Positions 11,639 through 24,042 of a stretch of 64,000 nt of DNA are shown here, piece after piece; the first letter of the stretch is position 1; each line of letters opens with the position of its first letter. Location of the stretch: the NCBI GenBank assembly GCA_948146395.1, contig OX411558.1, forward strand, positions 40,443,617 to 40,507,616. The letters are read 5' to 3'. Made by a program: the position numbers and the translations under genes. The notes under the pieces were generated by a model, which ran no database searches, was not told the origin of the DNA, and was given only the letters and a program-made list of their open reading frames with translations. The DNA comes from Fragum whitleyi (taxonomy: Eukaryota; Mollusca; Bivalvia; Cardiida; Cardiidae).

Positions 11639-11847
11639 TTAAGGTAGTGGAGCGGTACTAGTTTTGCAACATAATAAGATAATTAAATTAGAAAAACAGA
11701 AGTATTTTAGCAACATTTTGGAAGTAATGAACTTTAACAGTGTTAACCGAGATTTCCTAATGATTTTCATTATGAAACCTCGGTTAACATTGTGAAAGAA
11801 TAATGTGGTCCAAATGTTGCGGAACTATTACGGGTCCACTGCCTTAA
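11639..11847. mobile_element. Family E hairpin MITE
   Basis: Ends TTAAGGTAGTGGAGCGGTAC and ACGGGTCCACTGCCTTAA; the core contains GTTAACCGAGATTTCCTAAT and its near complement. Confidence 0.8.
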
Positions 11848-12392
11848 TAAGGCTGTCCAAAAGGTTTTGAAATATCAGTATTACCATTAGATTGCTGGTA
11901 TATATAACTTGATGACATTTTAAGTCGTGATGAATAAAACAAAATTCTAGGGAAAATCAAAAAACAATATTCATAATGAAAAATAAATGACTAGCACAAA
12001 CAAACTGTCCCAATAATTATAGGAATCCTTTGAGCATACAAAACTGCATCGACCACAGTATTCTTTTTGCATTAAAAGTTACAAGAAACAAACTGGTCAA
12101 TATCAAATTTCTTTAGAGCTAGGCACTTGTAAGCTATTTCAAAAACTCCTAAAATGAACATTTGCCAAGAAATTTTGATAAATTGCATCTGCAGATTATT
12201 TTAATTACCCTACAGCTCTTTACCTTTCCTATAACAATTACTCAATTAAGTTTTACCAAAAACAAGAAGTGTACTTTAAATATATGAACTAATCCCCCAG
12301 AAGCTGCTTTTTTTCAAGTTTGACCTTGATAATTGCTCTTGATCTCGTCAGATGAGTCTGACTTTCAAAAATTGGTGAGATGATCTGTTTGT
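11848..12392. other. Gene 1 intron, nothing recognised
   Basis: AT-rich sequence without a recognised repeat or coding signal. Confidence 0.35.
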
Positions 12393-12706
12393 TTAAATAG
12401 GGTTGTAGGCCACTTTCAACAATTTTTTCAGTTATATAGTGGCGGCTGGAGACCTTACAATGGATTCCTGGTATTTCTCTCACCTGTACAACTATCACAC
12501 CCTTACCTTACCTCCAGCTGCTATCTCACATAGGTCTACAATTATCAACCCATTGGTGGGAGACAAATAGTCGGAAAGAATGAGTGCCGCCGTGGGAGAG
12601 CACAAGTACTAAAAGAAGTTTGTATCAAAACCAAGAAGTGTTCATTAACCCTTTGCTGTTTAATCCCTGCTTTCTACATGCCTGTGATTTTATGATTGAG
12701 AAAACA
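12393..12706 (-). mobile_element. SINE-1 fragment, then family B end fragment
   Basis: SINE-1 body on the minus strand at 12393-12596 (truncated at GTGCCGCCGTGGG). A family B left end, TTAACCCTTTGCTGTTTAAT, follows at 12645-12706. Confidence 0.75.
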
Positions 12707-13796
12707 ATTAATTCAAAGTGAGTTGGATAACAATTAATTTTCAACTTTACCATTGAAAACTAAACAAAAGTGATGTCACTTGCAATGTAGGGTGGTTGAT
12801 TTGTTAAAGATCTATAGTTTCTGTCCACAGTTGAAGAATATTTTCAAAACACTGTGTTTGTCAAGGCTGCGCAATGTGTGTCCATTACGCACCCATGAAA
12901 TTATTGGAAATGACAACCACAAGCTCAAAAGGTTTTAGCTTAGAGTTTCAAGGTTATATCTTTGTTTTACAGCATAGTTAATTGATCTAGATTGGCGAAT
13001 CTGACATTCTTAAATGATGCAATTCATTATCATACTTATGTAACCATTTTGATAATCCAACATTTAATTGCTGATACACAATATCAGCAACCCTTTTTTT
13101 TACTTTTTTGTAGTTATTCCCAACAAGTCGCATCACATCATCAAATACAGAAATTTTCTTTTACTACTTTTGAAATTTGGTTAAGTTTTCTACAGACAGA
13201 TTAATGAACAACAGGAAAGGAAAAGATAAGGGTGGTAGAAACATTAAGGTTAAGGGAGAAATACTTTGTTACAAGAAATTTCTACCTTTGCCACAAGAAA
13301 TTTTCAAATGTCATCTACTATTATTGTCAATTCAAACAAGTACAATATGTGTTGTAGTATGGTTAAAACCCAAATCCCCACATTTCACATGAGGAGTCTT
13401 GTAACCCAAAAATAATTCCCATTTAGATGGATCAATATCAAGCATTTTTGGGTGCATATAAAATAAATTGGCACTTATGACAGTTTCGCACTGCTACCGC
13501 ATTTTATATTCCAAAACACTTCCTGATAATTCTATTTTCACCAATTTAATTCCCAAATACTTCACCATTCCAACAGTGCAACAGGTGTTATCCATTATGA
13601 AAAGCCCTGTGATCTAACAGCCTCATCACACAGCTAATAAGCCTTTTCTGGCTGGGCAACAAGAAATACAATCAACTGTAATTATGTCAGGCCTAATCAT
13701 GACAGGGTATCTTTTTGACCAATGATCCTTTTATTCTAAGGTTCTTAGTTTTTTATTTTGTATTCATCGATACCATTGCCAAATAATAATAATCGA
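12707..13796. other. Gene 1 intron, no feature supported
   Basis: Open frames here (for example near 12992-13392) lack splice sites and protein-like composition. Confidence 0.35.
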
Positions 13797-13866
13797 TGGC
13801 TCAGCGCCAAACAGTTGTAACTCCCTATATGCTTATAGGGAGTTACAACTTTTTCGCTCTAAGCCA
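13797..13866. mobile_element. Family C hairpin MITE
   Basis: GGCTCAGCGCCAAACAGTTG / complement, with arms GTTGTAACTCCCTATA and its complement. Confidence 0.85.
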
Positions 13867-14034
13867 TCAATATATCCTCAATATCTTCTAAATATGGGAA
13901 TGATTTTATTTATAAATATGTTCTGGTGACTTTGAGGACCAATCAATATTTAATTGATAGTTATTGTCAACAATATTTATTGTGAATGAGCCTCTTTTTC
14001 GCCCACAGTGGAAACATGTTAGACTATCATTCAA

Positions 14035-14330
14035 AAGGTTGCAGGTTCCATTACCGACAGAGACACTCAGCCTTTGTGACTATTTGACTTCCACCAATTG
14101 TTTGATCATTAAAGAGAAATGCAGGATAGAAGCTAGAGGCAAGGAAAGGATGTAATGGAAGTACTTGTGTGAGAAATAACAGGAATCCATTGTTAGGTGC
14201 TCCAGCCACCATGAAATCTACCCCATTTGAGACAATTTATTCAAATGAGTACAAACAAAATAGGGTTTCATTGAGAAATAAAGATTTTAGACTGGCCTTA
14301 ACCTTCACATCCCCCCCCCCCCTCCCCTCT
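14035..14330 (+). mobile_element. Decayed SINE-1, family N piece and poly-C tract
   Basis: SINE-1 body marks at 14035-14215 (AATAACAGGAATCCATTGTT, GGTGCTCCAGCC). A family N piece (TTTCATTGAGAAATAAAGAT) follows, then a C-run at about 14311-14328. Confidence 0.65.
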
Positions 14331-14924
14331 TTTACCTGTACCTCAGCTAAAAGCATTTAGGAATCTGTATGATCAGTTAGGAACTTGAAAATGTAAACAA
14401 ATTGTTCAAATATAAGCTGATTGTTTATATATAATCAAACTTGAAATTATTAACAACTGCTTTTAGTCTAAACAAGTTAACAAACCGTCAGACTCTGCCT
14501 GGCTGAATTTCTTACTCGGCAAAATACTAATTTCAAATCTCAGAGGACAAAATTTTGCGAAAACACCAAAGCATTTCATTGACAATGCCTCAAAATAAAT
14601 AAATCAATTGATTTTCTTTGAGAAATGAAGATTTTCCTTTACAAAGCTATTCAAAACAAAATACATACATTATAATAACTACAGTTATTATAAATATGAT
14701 TTGCATCAAGAAATCTTATCAATGAAATCAATGTGATTAGTTTTTTCATATTTTCAAAATAGTAATGAAAACAAATTATTCTCAAAATCTCTTACATGTG
14801 TTAGTATGTTTTTTTGCCTAATGATTACATTTTATTTTTTGCATTTGCTTAAGTTTGATATAATAAAAGTAAGTAGCTAGAAAAATATGGTGTTACAATT
14901 GTTACTAAGCAACCAAAATTAAGG

Positions 14925-15275
14925 AAAACTTACGTTAAGCGACCACTTAGGGAACCACTAAAAAGCATTTGCTTATGGAAATAGTCATTTAATACAATAT
15001 TTAATGAAAGTTAGATATGTTTCTTGAAAAAATATGTAGATGGTCACATTATTCAAACTGAATCCTATGATGTTCAAACCCGTAAGAATTGTCTAAATGA
15101 GACAATTCTAATGAGTTCCAACATCATGAGATTAAATGATAAACTTTTTTGTCAAAGAGTGTGAACTTTTTCGGAGATTTTGCTAACGGCTAAGGGACAT
15201 TTCATGATGGTTGCTTAAGTTGCTTAGGTGGTTGTTTAATAGAGGTGGTTGCTCAAGCAATATCGACTGTATTCA
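14925..15275. mobile_element. Family Q foldback element, short copy
   Basis: Left end GTTAAGCGACCACTTAGGG with GTCATTTAATACAATATTTA; right end GGTGGTTGCTCAAGCAATA. The same ends bound the composite at 38068-42845. Confidence 0.65.
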
Positions 15276-15796
15276 AACTACAACTTTCTGCACATGCAAG
15301 CTCTTTTCACATTTTGATTCAATGCTCCCATCAATCTTATCAAAAATTTAAATAGCAATAAATCAATAAGTCACCATTTATAAAACTTTTACAATGATGT
15401 AAAAATACCAAACTTACATGTTTGTACAAAAATATCCACAATAAATGGTTTTGTTACCATGACAACTCTTTCACAAAACTATCACAACTATTTTTTTCAT
15501 TTTGTGTTCAAAAATTAAGTATTCATCAAGCACTTCTTTACATTTTAATCTGTTTAGTTATTCATTTTATGAATACTGCTCATAAACATAATCCAGTAAA
15601 CATTTGAATAAACTTGACACTTCACAAGAAAAACTTTTCACAAGTTTTAGGACTTTTGGATTATTCTTAATATTCTAGCACATTTTTGGTTTAAAATTAT
15701 TTTTAACAATATTTCAAATATTCCTTGTTTAGATAAATCCCTCTTGATTCTGCTTTCAAAAATTTAACAACTAATTATGCAAAGGACCAAGACTGA

Positions 15797-16075
15797 ATTG
15801 ATTGATTAAATGGGGTTTTATGCTGCTTCCAACAATGTTTTAGTTATACCGCGTCAGATGGAACATCTAACAAAGGATTCCTGGTATTTCTGACACCAGT
15901 TTTACCATTACATCCTTTCCTAGCCTCGATCAGCTGCTATCCCATAAAGGTCTACAATAATCAACCCATTGGTGGATTACAAATTGTCAGAAAGAATGAG
16001 TGCTGTATCGGGGAACTAACCTGGGACCTTTAGATTAATATTCTGACAAGCTACCACTGTTGGACAATCATTCAA
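15797..16075 (-). mobile_element. SINE-1 with decayed tRNA head
   Basis: Body in family order on the minus strand, from tail GAATTGATTGATTAAATGG to a head remnant near 16060. Confidence 0.75.
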
Positions 16076-16148
16076 AGGTCATAATCTCCCTTTAAACAAA
16101 CAAAATCACTGGGCTATGACAGACGCACAGGATCTAGATTGAAAGTGG

Positions 16149-16300
16149 CTCCTGGAGTGGAATCGTAATAGTTCCGCAACAACTAAGAACTCATGATCTT
16201 CCACAATGTTGACTGAGGTTTCCTAATGATTTTCATTAGGAAACCTCAGTTAATACTGTTAAAGTTCATTACTTCCAAAAGATTGCCAACTTATCACATG
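16149..16300. mobile_element. Family E hairpin MITE
   Basis: Core GAGGTTTCCTAATGATTTTC / ATTAGGAAACCTC with outer GAGTGGAATCGTAATAGTTC. Confidence 0.75.
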
Positions 16301-16411
16301 TCCACAACCTCAAGATGCAACTTCTGGTTTAAGAGGTCAAAGTTGTATCTCTCAACAACAGATACCATAACATCCATTTCAATGTGACACCAACAAGCTT
16401 AAACACCACTC

Positions 16412-16666
16412 TTAACCCTTGTCATGCTGATCCCAATATATCCCTGCTTTGGCAGGAGGTATGGAAAAACATCAGCCTGCACATATGTGCAGTCTGATCT
16501 TAGCCCATACAACCTGATTTTCCTTTTTAATCCAGAAAAGTTTCAGAAATTATATTTTCAAAATCAAATGCTGACTCACATTTAGGAAGTACAGAGCTTT
16601 CAGAATTTAGATTTATATATAATTTTAAAAATTGCCAAGGTTTTTTTTCAGCATGACAGGGGTTAA
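16412..16666 (+). mobile_element. Family A MITE, full length (TTAA-flanked)
   Basis: TTAA + CCCTTGTCATGCTGA at the left; TCAGCATGACAGGGG + TTAA at the right. The central hairpin is GCACATATGTGC-based. TTAA flanks with CCC...GGG ends are the signature of piggyBac-type insertion. No transposase is present, so it is non-autonomous. Confidence 0.9.
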
Positions 16667-16679
16667 TAGTTTTTCATTC

Positions 16680-16775
16680 ATATCACAGTGCCTGTAGCAC
16701 CTAACAATGAATTCCTGGTATTTCACCATCAGTACTACCATTATATCTTTACCTAGCTTCAAGCTGCTACTCCAC
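16680..16775 (-). mobile_element. SINE-1 internal fragment
   Basis: GTGCCTGTAGCACCTAACAA then GAATTCCTGGTATTTC, CTAGCTTCAAGCTGCTA. Confidence 0.6.
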
Positions 16776-17204
16776 TTTAGTTTTTTCCTTTTTTTTTGCA
16801 AACTTGTTAAACTTAAACCAGTTTAAAATTTGTGGGAAAAAACGAAAAGAAATAAAGTTTTAAGATCACAGTTGATTTTAACACATTAAAAGCATAATCC
16901 AATTTGAAGGAGGATTTAGAATTATACATCCATAATGCATCAATGTCACTGAGGTACATGTTGCTAAACACAATTGAATTATGACTAAAAAGACCACTTC
17001 AAATTTCAGGGCAATAATGTATTCAACCAATAACTTCACAACTATAAACTAATCATGTTACTGATTTTACAGTACAATTAAAGAAACCTCAGAGAATAAA
17101 TTTTCCTATCACCCTACAAAGTAATTTTGTTAATCAAATAATAATGATAATCATGAAAATGTTAGCTGTTATTTTCCCAAGTGGTTGTAATATTGCAGCC
17201 CAAT

Positions 17205-17395
17205 TACCTAATCAATAATATTGCCAATAACATCAAAATCAAAAATTGCAATTAACAAATTTGACAATAATATCATAATCAAAATTCAATATTGCCATTA
17301 ATAAATACAACAATAGTACCAAAATCAACTATTGCCTTTAATAAAATTGACAATAACATCGAAATCAAAAATTACTACTAATAAAAATCTAACTG
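17205..17395. repeat. AT-rich ~60-bp tandem repeat
   Basis: Three or so copies of a unit with TTGACAATAACATCAAAATC and AAAATTGCCATTAATAAA. Confidence 0.6.
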
Positions 17396-17544
17396 GGATG
17401 ACAATATTACTGATTATCTTATGCAAAATATTGTAAATTGATACAAATATTGATTCATTATTATTGTTAATAAAAATTATTAATTATGTAATAGCCAGCT
17501 GCTTATATTATTATCAGAGCAATGTTAGATTATTTTGCACTTGG

Positions 17545-17615
17545 AAAAGAATATTGTTGAAAAGTAGAAATTGCTTGAAACAAGCAATTTCTCCTTTTCT
17601 AACAATGTTTGTTGT
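17545..17615. mobile_element. Short hairpin related to family B core
   Basis: AGTAGAAATTGCTTG / CAAGCAATTTCTCCTTTTC with flanking AATATTGTTG / CAATGTT. Confidence 0.6.
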
Positions 17616-18147
17616 AATATGATATTGATTTTATCCATCCAAATATCAATGACCTTTAATTGACATCTAGGTACGATGTGTACCCTAATTTCAATGTGAA
17701 ACAGTCTAAAATATTGAAAAAGATATGAAAAGGGTTTAAAACTTGCTAACTAAATGATGGGTGGGGGTATATCAGGGTGGAGCTTGAATATATCAAACAT
17801 GATCACTTCTTACGCCCCCACAAACCTTTTTTTATTCAACCCAAATGATAAATTCTCTGGACACCCACACAATGATATAATTATACTTTGGGCTCAATAG
17901 GGGTTAGGGCACACCTCTTGACATAATTAAGCCCATTACTAGAAGAAATTTTATTTGAAATTGTGTTTAATTTCGCTTTTAGCTATATTTTAACAATCTT
18001 TCAAATTATCATGCACAAGTTCAATCTATACATTCTTCATGGGAAGCATCAGTACAAATGTAGTGTTTTGAATCAAACCTTAGGAACCAATAACTAATTG
18101 AATCAGACAATTTTGCATAATAGCTTTGCACAACTAAAAAGGTACTT

Positions 18148-18375
18148 TAACCCTTTGCTTTTTAATCCCTGATTTTTAGCTGCCTGAGATTTTATAATTG
18201 AGAAAATATTGTGATAAAAGAAGAAATTGCTTCTGACAAGCAATTTCTTCTTTTTCCACACTATTTTCTACCCTACTGAATGGTTATTTTACAAATTAAA
18301 TCCACTTTAAATTTTCGTCTGCAAAATCTTTGAATTTGGACAGGTCCAAAATTTTGTAAAACAGGAAAGGGTTAA
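18148..18375 (+). mobile_element. Family B MITE, full length (TTAA-flanked)
   Basis: TTAA + CCCTTTGCTTTTTAATCCC at the left; AACAGGAAAGGG + TTAA at the right. Internal hairpin AGAAGAAATTGCTTCTGACA / AAGCAATTTCTTCTTT. Confidence 0.88.
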
Positions 18376-18422
18376 AAGATCACTTCAGGTGCCATTATTA
18401 GTCCAATAATAACATATTATGA

Positions 18423-18497
18423 TGGCTTAGCACGAAAAAGTTGTAACTGCCTATAAACATAATTATAGGCAGTTACAACTGTTTCAGTCCGAGCCAT
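18423..18497. mobile_element. Family C hairpin MITE
   Basis: TGGCTTAGCACGAAAAAGTT with the complementary right arm GCAGTTACAACTGTTTC...GAGCCA. Confidence 0.85.
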
Positions 18498-18907
18498 AAG
18501 ATTAAGAATAATTGCTTTTGGGTTACAAATACTTCCTAAATCCAGCCTATAGACCACGCTTGAAGCAAATCGGCCAATCAGAGAAAAGTATTTCAAAAGT
18601 ATATATCACAGATACAACTTCGAGCGTTGTATTTACAGATGTAAGGTCGTACTGTGTCTTGCACGTGAATCTCCACAGGATTTGGGTGCCGAGTCATTTC
18701 AAAAAGATAACAAGCATTTTATACAGCTCTCTTTTCCTGCAGACTTTCGAGAGTCACAAAAGTGCAGAAGATCGAAAATGGTAACGGATTCATAAGTAAT
18801 TTCAGCATGTTCACACTTGATTAGAGTAATATCACTGCGAGATTTACTCATTTCATTATTTAAAGGTTCGGTAAATATACAGATAATTTTAGAAAAGCGT
18901 GGTCTAA
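18498..18907. other. Non-repetitive block with CpGs, unexplained
   Basis: It does not resemble the surrounding repeats. It has a CCAATCA box at about 18575-18581 and a 90-codon plus-strand frame (18512-18784) with no clear splice sites or motifs. It could be a promoter/first-exon region or unique intron sequence. Confidence 0.3.
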
Positions 18908-19010
18908 GTCAGATAGAAAATCTCGTGCCGAGATATATGGGAATTAGACACTCGCTTACGCGTCTATTTCCCATATACCACGGCTCTTGTTTTCTATCCT
19001 ATACTTATAC
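18908..19010. mobile_element. Foldback element
   Basis: GATAGAAAATCTCGTGCCG...ATATGGGAATTAGACAC and its complement, CGTCTATTTCCCATATACCA...GTTTTCTATC. Confidence 0.75.
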
Positions 19011-19556
19011 AAGTTGTATTCAACATGTCTTTGTGGCCCAACAACATAAATATAATACATACTAAAAGAAAAGGGTTTTTGTAAGGTAACCCTATCCAGT
19101 TCAAGGCCGTTTCTATCATGTCAAATCCATTTTAACACAATCATTTATGACATGCAATTTTATTAATAAAAGGACCCACCCCTCAAGAGCCACTCGATTT
19201 TATAGCACAGATAATACATGTATCACAAACTAAATCTTTATCAATTTTTTGACCTGCATTGAAATAGTGCCGTAATTATAGCATGCTTTTAATACTTCTT
19301 TATGAAAGGGTCCAAAAATTGGACTTGTCGAGCAAAAATAAGACCTTTCGGGAAGATTGCAATTGTTGTCCCTAGTCAGACTGCTCAGACTGACCAGGTT
19401 TGACGCTTTTTTATAAGCATTTTTTATGAATAGAAAGTGATCATCCTATCTTTATACAATAGTATTAGGGCTGGGTTTGTGACATTTCCATCAATTTGAC
19501 ATCTGCATGAGATGCATACATTTAGTAGCCTGTACAGCTAGAAGATTGCCTGTCTA

Positions 19557-19740
19557 TAGATTGATTGATTGAATGTAGTGTTACGCTGCTTTCAACATTT
19601 TTCCTGTTACATTGCGGCTAGAGCACCTAACAATGGATTCCTGGTACTTCTCTCACCAATACAACCACCAATTCCTTTCCTAGCCTCCAGCTGCTATCTC
19701 ACATAGGTCTATGATTATCAACCAACTGGTGAGAGACAAT
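19557..19740 (-). mobile_element. SINE-1, 5'-truncated
   Basis: Tail GATTGATTGAATGTAG then ordered body marks to TCAACCAACTGGTGAGAGAC. Confidence 0.8.
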
Positions 19741-20361
19741 TTGCCTGTCTATAGAACTGATACTATGAGACTATCTACCGGTATCTAGAAATCGCAAAGT
19801 GAAGATGTTGGTCAGACTATGCTAATGCACAGACTGGCCAAAGTCTTTGCTTTGCGCACAATTTAAGTTGTTGAACTTTGCGCACTATTTAAGTTGTTGA
19901 AAATGTCACGCACAGGGATCATTTTCGAAATACGCCATCTTCATGCTAAAACATTTACCATTTATATATGAATGTAAATTGTACATGCATATTTCAGTGA
20001 ATTTCCAAGTTATCTAGGGAATGGTCATTCCTTTTAATAATAGATCAATTATACGGTATTTCAACTCGCTTATAAATATTGCAATTAGGTACTGGTTCTC
20101 CCAAAGGAATCAATAAAAGTCATCACTAATTGAACATACACATTCCAAGGGGATAAGAACAGAAATAATCATCGTTGGATGAACTAAGCTGTTAACGTAG
20201 TATTTTTTGTCACACACACCAAAGCTATTGATAATATAATTGTTAATAAAATTGAATCAATCTTCACTTTTGCTCAGAAATGATCAAATATTTTGTCAAT
20301 CTAATTGACATACAATATAATTTATCTAGACGGGACAGTGTTGAATATTCATCCAAAATTA

Positions 20362-20512
20362 AAGTAGTGGACCCGTAATACTTCCGCAACATTTTGGGCC
20401 ACATGTTCTTTCACAATGTTAAATGAAAATCATTAGGAAACCTCAGTTAACACTGTTAAAGTTCATTACTCTTGAAACGTATTGGAACTACAAAGGGTCC
20501 ACTACCTTAATT
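20362..20512. mobile_element. Family E MITE with one core arm deleted
   Basis: GTAGTGGACCCGTAATACTT ... GGTCCACTACCTTAA. The left half of the core palindrome is missing after CACAATGTTAA. Confidence 0.75.
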
Positions 20513-20704
20513 TTGGATGAATATTCAATACTGTCAATACTAGTATTGAATATTGATACAAAATTAATGACATTTTAATAATTATTAACAATAACACAAG
20601 TTGTTTATGGGGCCCAATTACAAGGATTACCAATCACATTTACTTTGTCTTAAATTTATTTTCATGGAATTATTGCTAAGTTTTTTGCTGTTTTCTTTTT
20701 AATT

Positions 20705-20780
20705 GAGGGTTTAGTTCAAGAGCGTACTTTGTGTATATACATTGTATATACACTTAGTACAGTCTTGCACTGAACCCTCG
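20705..20780. mobile_element. Family D hairpin MITE
   Basis: GAGGGTTTAGTTCAAGAGCG with the core GTGTATATACATTGTATATA and the complementary end CACTGAACCCTC. A second copy is at 26322-26397. Confidence 0.85.
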
Positions 20781-20956
20781 TAATGTGTATAACATCCCAA
20801 CAGTATTGGAGTTATATTTCATTATCTGATACACCTATCCATGCTTTCCTGTCAATTTTCATACCAATTCAACCACATTTTATCCAAGCCCCCAGCTACC
20901 CATCCCATTTATATGTAGACAAATGAGCCATTTATAATGTCACAATGATTGAATGT

Positions 20957-21190
20957 TTGAATGGGGTGTTATGCTGCTTTCAACAATCAGTTTTATCACT
21001 GCTGGAGCATCTAACAATGAATTCCTGGTATATCTCACACCAGTACCACCATCAGATCCTTTCCTAGCCTCCAGCTGCTATCCCACATAGTTCTACGATT
21101 ATCAACCAACTGGTGCGAGACAAAAAGTCAGAAAGAATCAGAGCTGTCATCGGGGATTGAATCTGTGACCTCACGATTGTGAGGCCTTTT
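20957..21190 (-). mobile_element. SINE-1 copy
   Basis: Tail-side GTTTGAATGGGGTGTTATGC, body marks, and a head remnant GGGGATTGAATCTGTGACC. Decayed fragments of related SINE and family A sequence follow at 21470-21650 and 21690-21895. Confidence 0.75.
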
Positions 21191-21980
21191 TGGGTCATGT
21201 TACTTAGAACTAGATACATAAATATTTATCATCATTATAGCTCAATATTTTGAGAAAATACTAAAGAAAGACAGGACAATTTTGGAGACAATATCTTGTT
21301 ATCGGCCAAAATATCTATGATTGAGGAAGCACTCAAGTCTATATAACAGGCACTCAAATAATTATTTTCCTTTTCCCTAAATCAATACCCATGTAGGGTT
21401 CCTGGAACACTTTACTTATATCTCTCCTAAAGTTAATACATCAATCTGAAGGACTGTTTTGTTTGGAATCGAGTTTATTAGCACTTTGAAAAGTATTTCA
21501 GTCATATTAAAGCGACTGGGGCACATAATCATCGATCCAAAATTCGTTCCCAACACCAGTGCAACAACAACATCCTTTCCAAGTCTCCAACTGCTCATCC
21601 CACTTAGGTTTACAATTTTCTGTCATTGGTGGGAGACAAGTGTCGTAATGGACATTCAAAAGCATCAAACCCTAATTTCGAAAAAATTAACCCTGAATAA
21701 AGACCTTTGCAAAATTACATAACCCTTACATTAAAATTTCAGTGCCTATAAAGCTGTTAATACATTAAATGTGAGACAGTAAAAGTTAATCATATAATTT
21801 TCAAACTTTTCTGGTTTAAAGATAAAATCAGGTGGTGTGGACAAAGATCAGACTGCACATATGTGCAGCCTGGTCTTTGTCTATACTTACTGCCATGAAT
21901 ACTAGTGTACTAGCAATCTTGTTTTGATTCTCATTTGTGATAGAGTTAAAAACCACTTTCAACATTATCTTTCAGTCATA

Positions 21981-21998
21981 GTGTGTGTGTGTGTGTGT
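21981..21998. repeat. (GT)9 microsatellite
   Basis: Nine uninterrupted GT dinucleotides. Confidence 0.95.
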
Positions 21999-22000
21999 AT

Positions 22001-22205
22001 TTCCCTTTATTAGTTGTACTTAACCATTATGCTACCGTAACACATGCTCATATGACCGAAGCCTTCAAAAGACAGTTAGTTTTTGAGGGGGTTTGTGCAA
22101 GGATACATGACGAAACTACTGCTCAGATCCACCATGGTTCTGTAACGTACATGATGTAAAGCAATGTCAAACAGGGCCTGGGTTTAATGTCTCATCCAAA
22201 AGATA
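22001..22205 (-). mobile_element. SINE-2, 5'-truncated
   Basis: On the minus strand it reads GGATGAGACATTAAACCCAG ... AGAACCATGGTGGATCTGAG ... GTTTCGTCATGTATCCTTGC, in the same order as the full copy at 56931-57225. Confidence 0.75.
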
Positions 22206-22584
22206 ATTATTTAATAAAACAACTTGATTTCAATATTATGGCAAAAATTGCCTTTTTAAAAAAAATGAAACAAATCCTAACATTACAGTACTACATAATA
22301 ATGTAAATTGATATAGCCATTTTATTTTATTTTAATAGCACAATATCAGTTATCATCATTAAAGCTCAATATTTTGAGAAAATACCAAAAAGTAAGACAA
22401 CACATAATAGCCGTAACGATTTACATTATTATGTAGAAGTGTTGGGATTTGTTTCATTTTTCTTGAAAAGGCCATTTCTGCACAAAATATTGAAATTGAG
22501 TGTTTTCATTAAATGTTTTTATTATTCCCTTCTGAATAATTTTGTGAAATTGCAAAAGATATTTAGTTTGTAAGATTGTTTGTG

Positions 22585-22665
22585 TGCCAGCCCAGGGGTC
22601 AAACCCATGATGTCTAACTTATTTTGAGGTCAAGTGCTCTTGTGACCAAGCTAAGGGGGCTGACT
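22585..22665 (-). repeat. tRNA-like SINE head fragment
   Basis: On the minus strand: TTAGCTTGGTCACAAGAGC (A-box-like) and GGGTTTGACCCC (B-box-like). Decayed; no body recognised. Confidence 0.4.
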
Positions 22666-22689
22666 TTAAGTCATAGAGCAGCAGAAATA

Positions 22690-23215
22690 ATTCTGTCTCA
22701 GATTAGCTTGTGCAAAAATATCTCAATTAGCTAAATCTAATGAGAAATTTAGAATTTTGAGCGCGCAATTTTGATAAATTGATGGCTCTGCTCAGTGAAA
22801 ATAAGTTGTAACTGCCTTTAAAATTATATAGGCAGTTACAACTGATTTCACTGAGCCCACAAAATCCTTCAATAAATTAAATTTTGTTTTGAGATTTTTC
22901 TCTCATTAAGCAAATTTCAATGAGATTTTTGGCAGAAAAATGAGAGATTCATTGATTGGATGGAGTTTTACGCCACTTTCAACATTTTTCAGTTATATTG
23001 CGGTGGCTGGTGCACCTAACAATGGTTACCTGGTATTTCTCTCACAAGTACAACCACCACATCCTTTCCTAGCCTCCAGCTGCTATCTCACATAGGTTTA
23101 TGATTATCAACCCATTGGTGAGAGACAAAAAGTCAGAGAGAATGAGTGCCGCCGTCGGGGATCGAACCTGGGAAAAATGAGAGAATCTCTCAATATCTCG
23201 CCCAAATATGATACC
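22690..23215. mobile_element. Family I element with nested hairpin and SINE-1
   Basis: Family I blocks (ATATCTCAATTAGCTAAATC, GAGATTTTTCTCTCATTAAG) are interrupted by a family C hairpin at 22785-22860 and a SINE-1 copy at 22955-23172. The repeated AAAAATGAGAGA on both sides of the SINE looks like its target duplication. A second family I copy is at 43272-43482. Confidence 0.7.
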
Positions 23216-23341
23216 TGTTTTGTACTACCTGACTGTCACCAGTGATAAGCTGGAGCTCTGAAGTGTCATCTTAATTTGCAACCATTAAGTTTTATTTTTA
23301 TTAACATATTGATTTAAAATTATTGTCTTTAATAATATATT

Positions 23342-23418
23342 GTGTGCTGTCTGTGGTCTAGAGGTAGAGCGTCAGCCCCCTTGACCCAAAGGTCCTGAGT
23401 TCGATTCCCGGACGCTGC
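23342..23418 (+). repeat. tRNA-like sequence with intact A and B boxes
   Basis: TGGTCTAGAGG (A box) and AGTTCGATTCC (B box) inside a 70-bp tRNA-sized unit. The flanks suggest a SINE head, not a confirmed tRNA gene; the acceptor stem is imperfect. Confidence 0.45.
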
Positions 23419-24042
23419 TATCAATCTTGGTTCGTTCATTGGCCAACACATTCAGGGGGGGATTAATCTAAGTTGTAAGAACTTGTTTCCAAATCGATGT
23501 AAAATAAGTAGGTTTTAATAATATATTGAATAAAGTATGGGTCTCTCAATCACTCGATTTATATTGACATTAATGAATAACTAACATCAGTAGTAGGCCA
23601 GAAGGCCCTTGGATTTTCACTGAGGACCACTTAACCAAAAAGCAAATGCTTTGTGTCAAGTAAGCGCCAACCACACAAACCACAAGACAAGTTAATGCTT
23701 TGATACTACGATCACAATCTCCAAAATCGGGAATTTCCAAACAAGGAAGTTAAATCAACCAAACAAGTGGTTATGGATTTCCTTTCCTCTGCTAATTTGA
23801 TTCTGTCTTTCAAATTAATTCCAGAAACTCTAGGAAGAAAATTTTCCTTCAACGGAATTGGTAAAATACAATAAATTTTACATTTTGGAAGGTCAAGGTA
23901 AATTGATTCTGTGTGCCTTTAAATTGGCATAGGGCTACTAAATGAACTATTTCAAGATATTTTTCTACCAATGTAATTTAAAATTAATCTGTCTAAAGAA
24001 ATGTAATTTGGAAAAGAGTTTAAGACAATGGGACCATAATAC

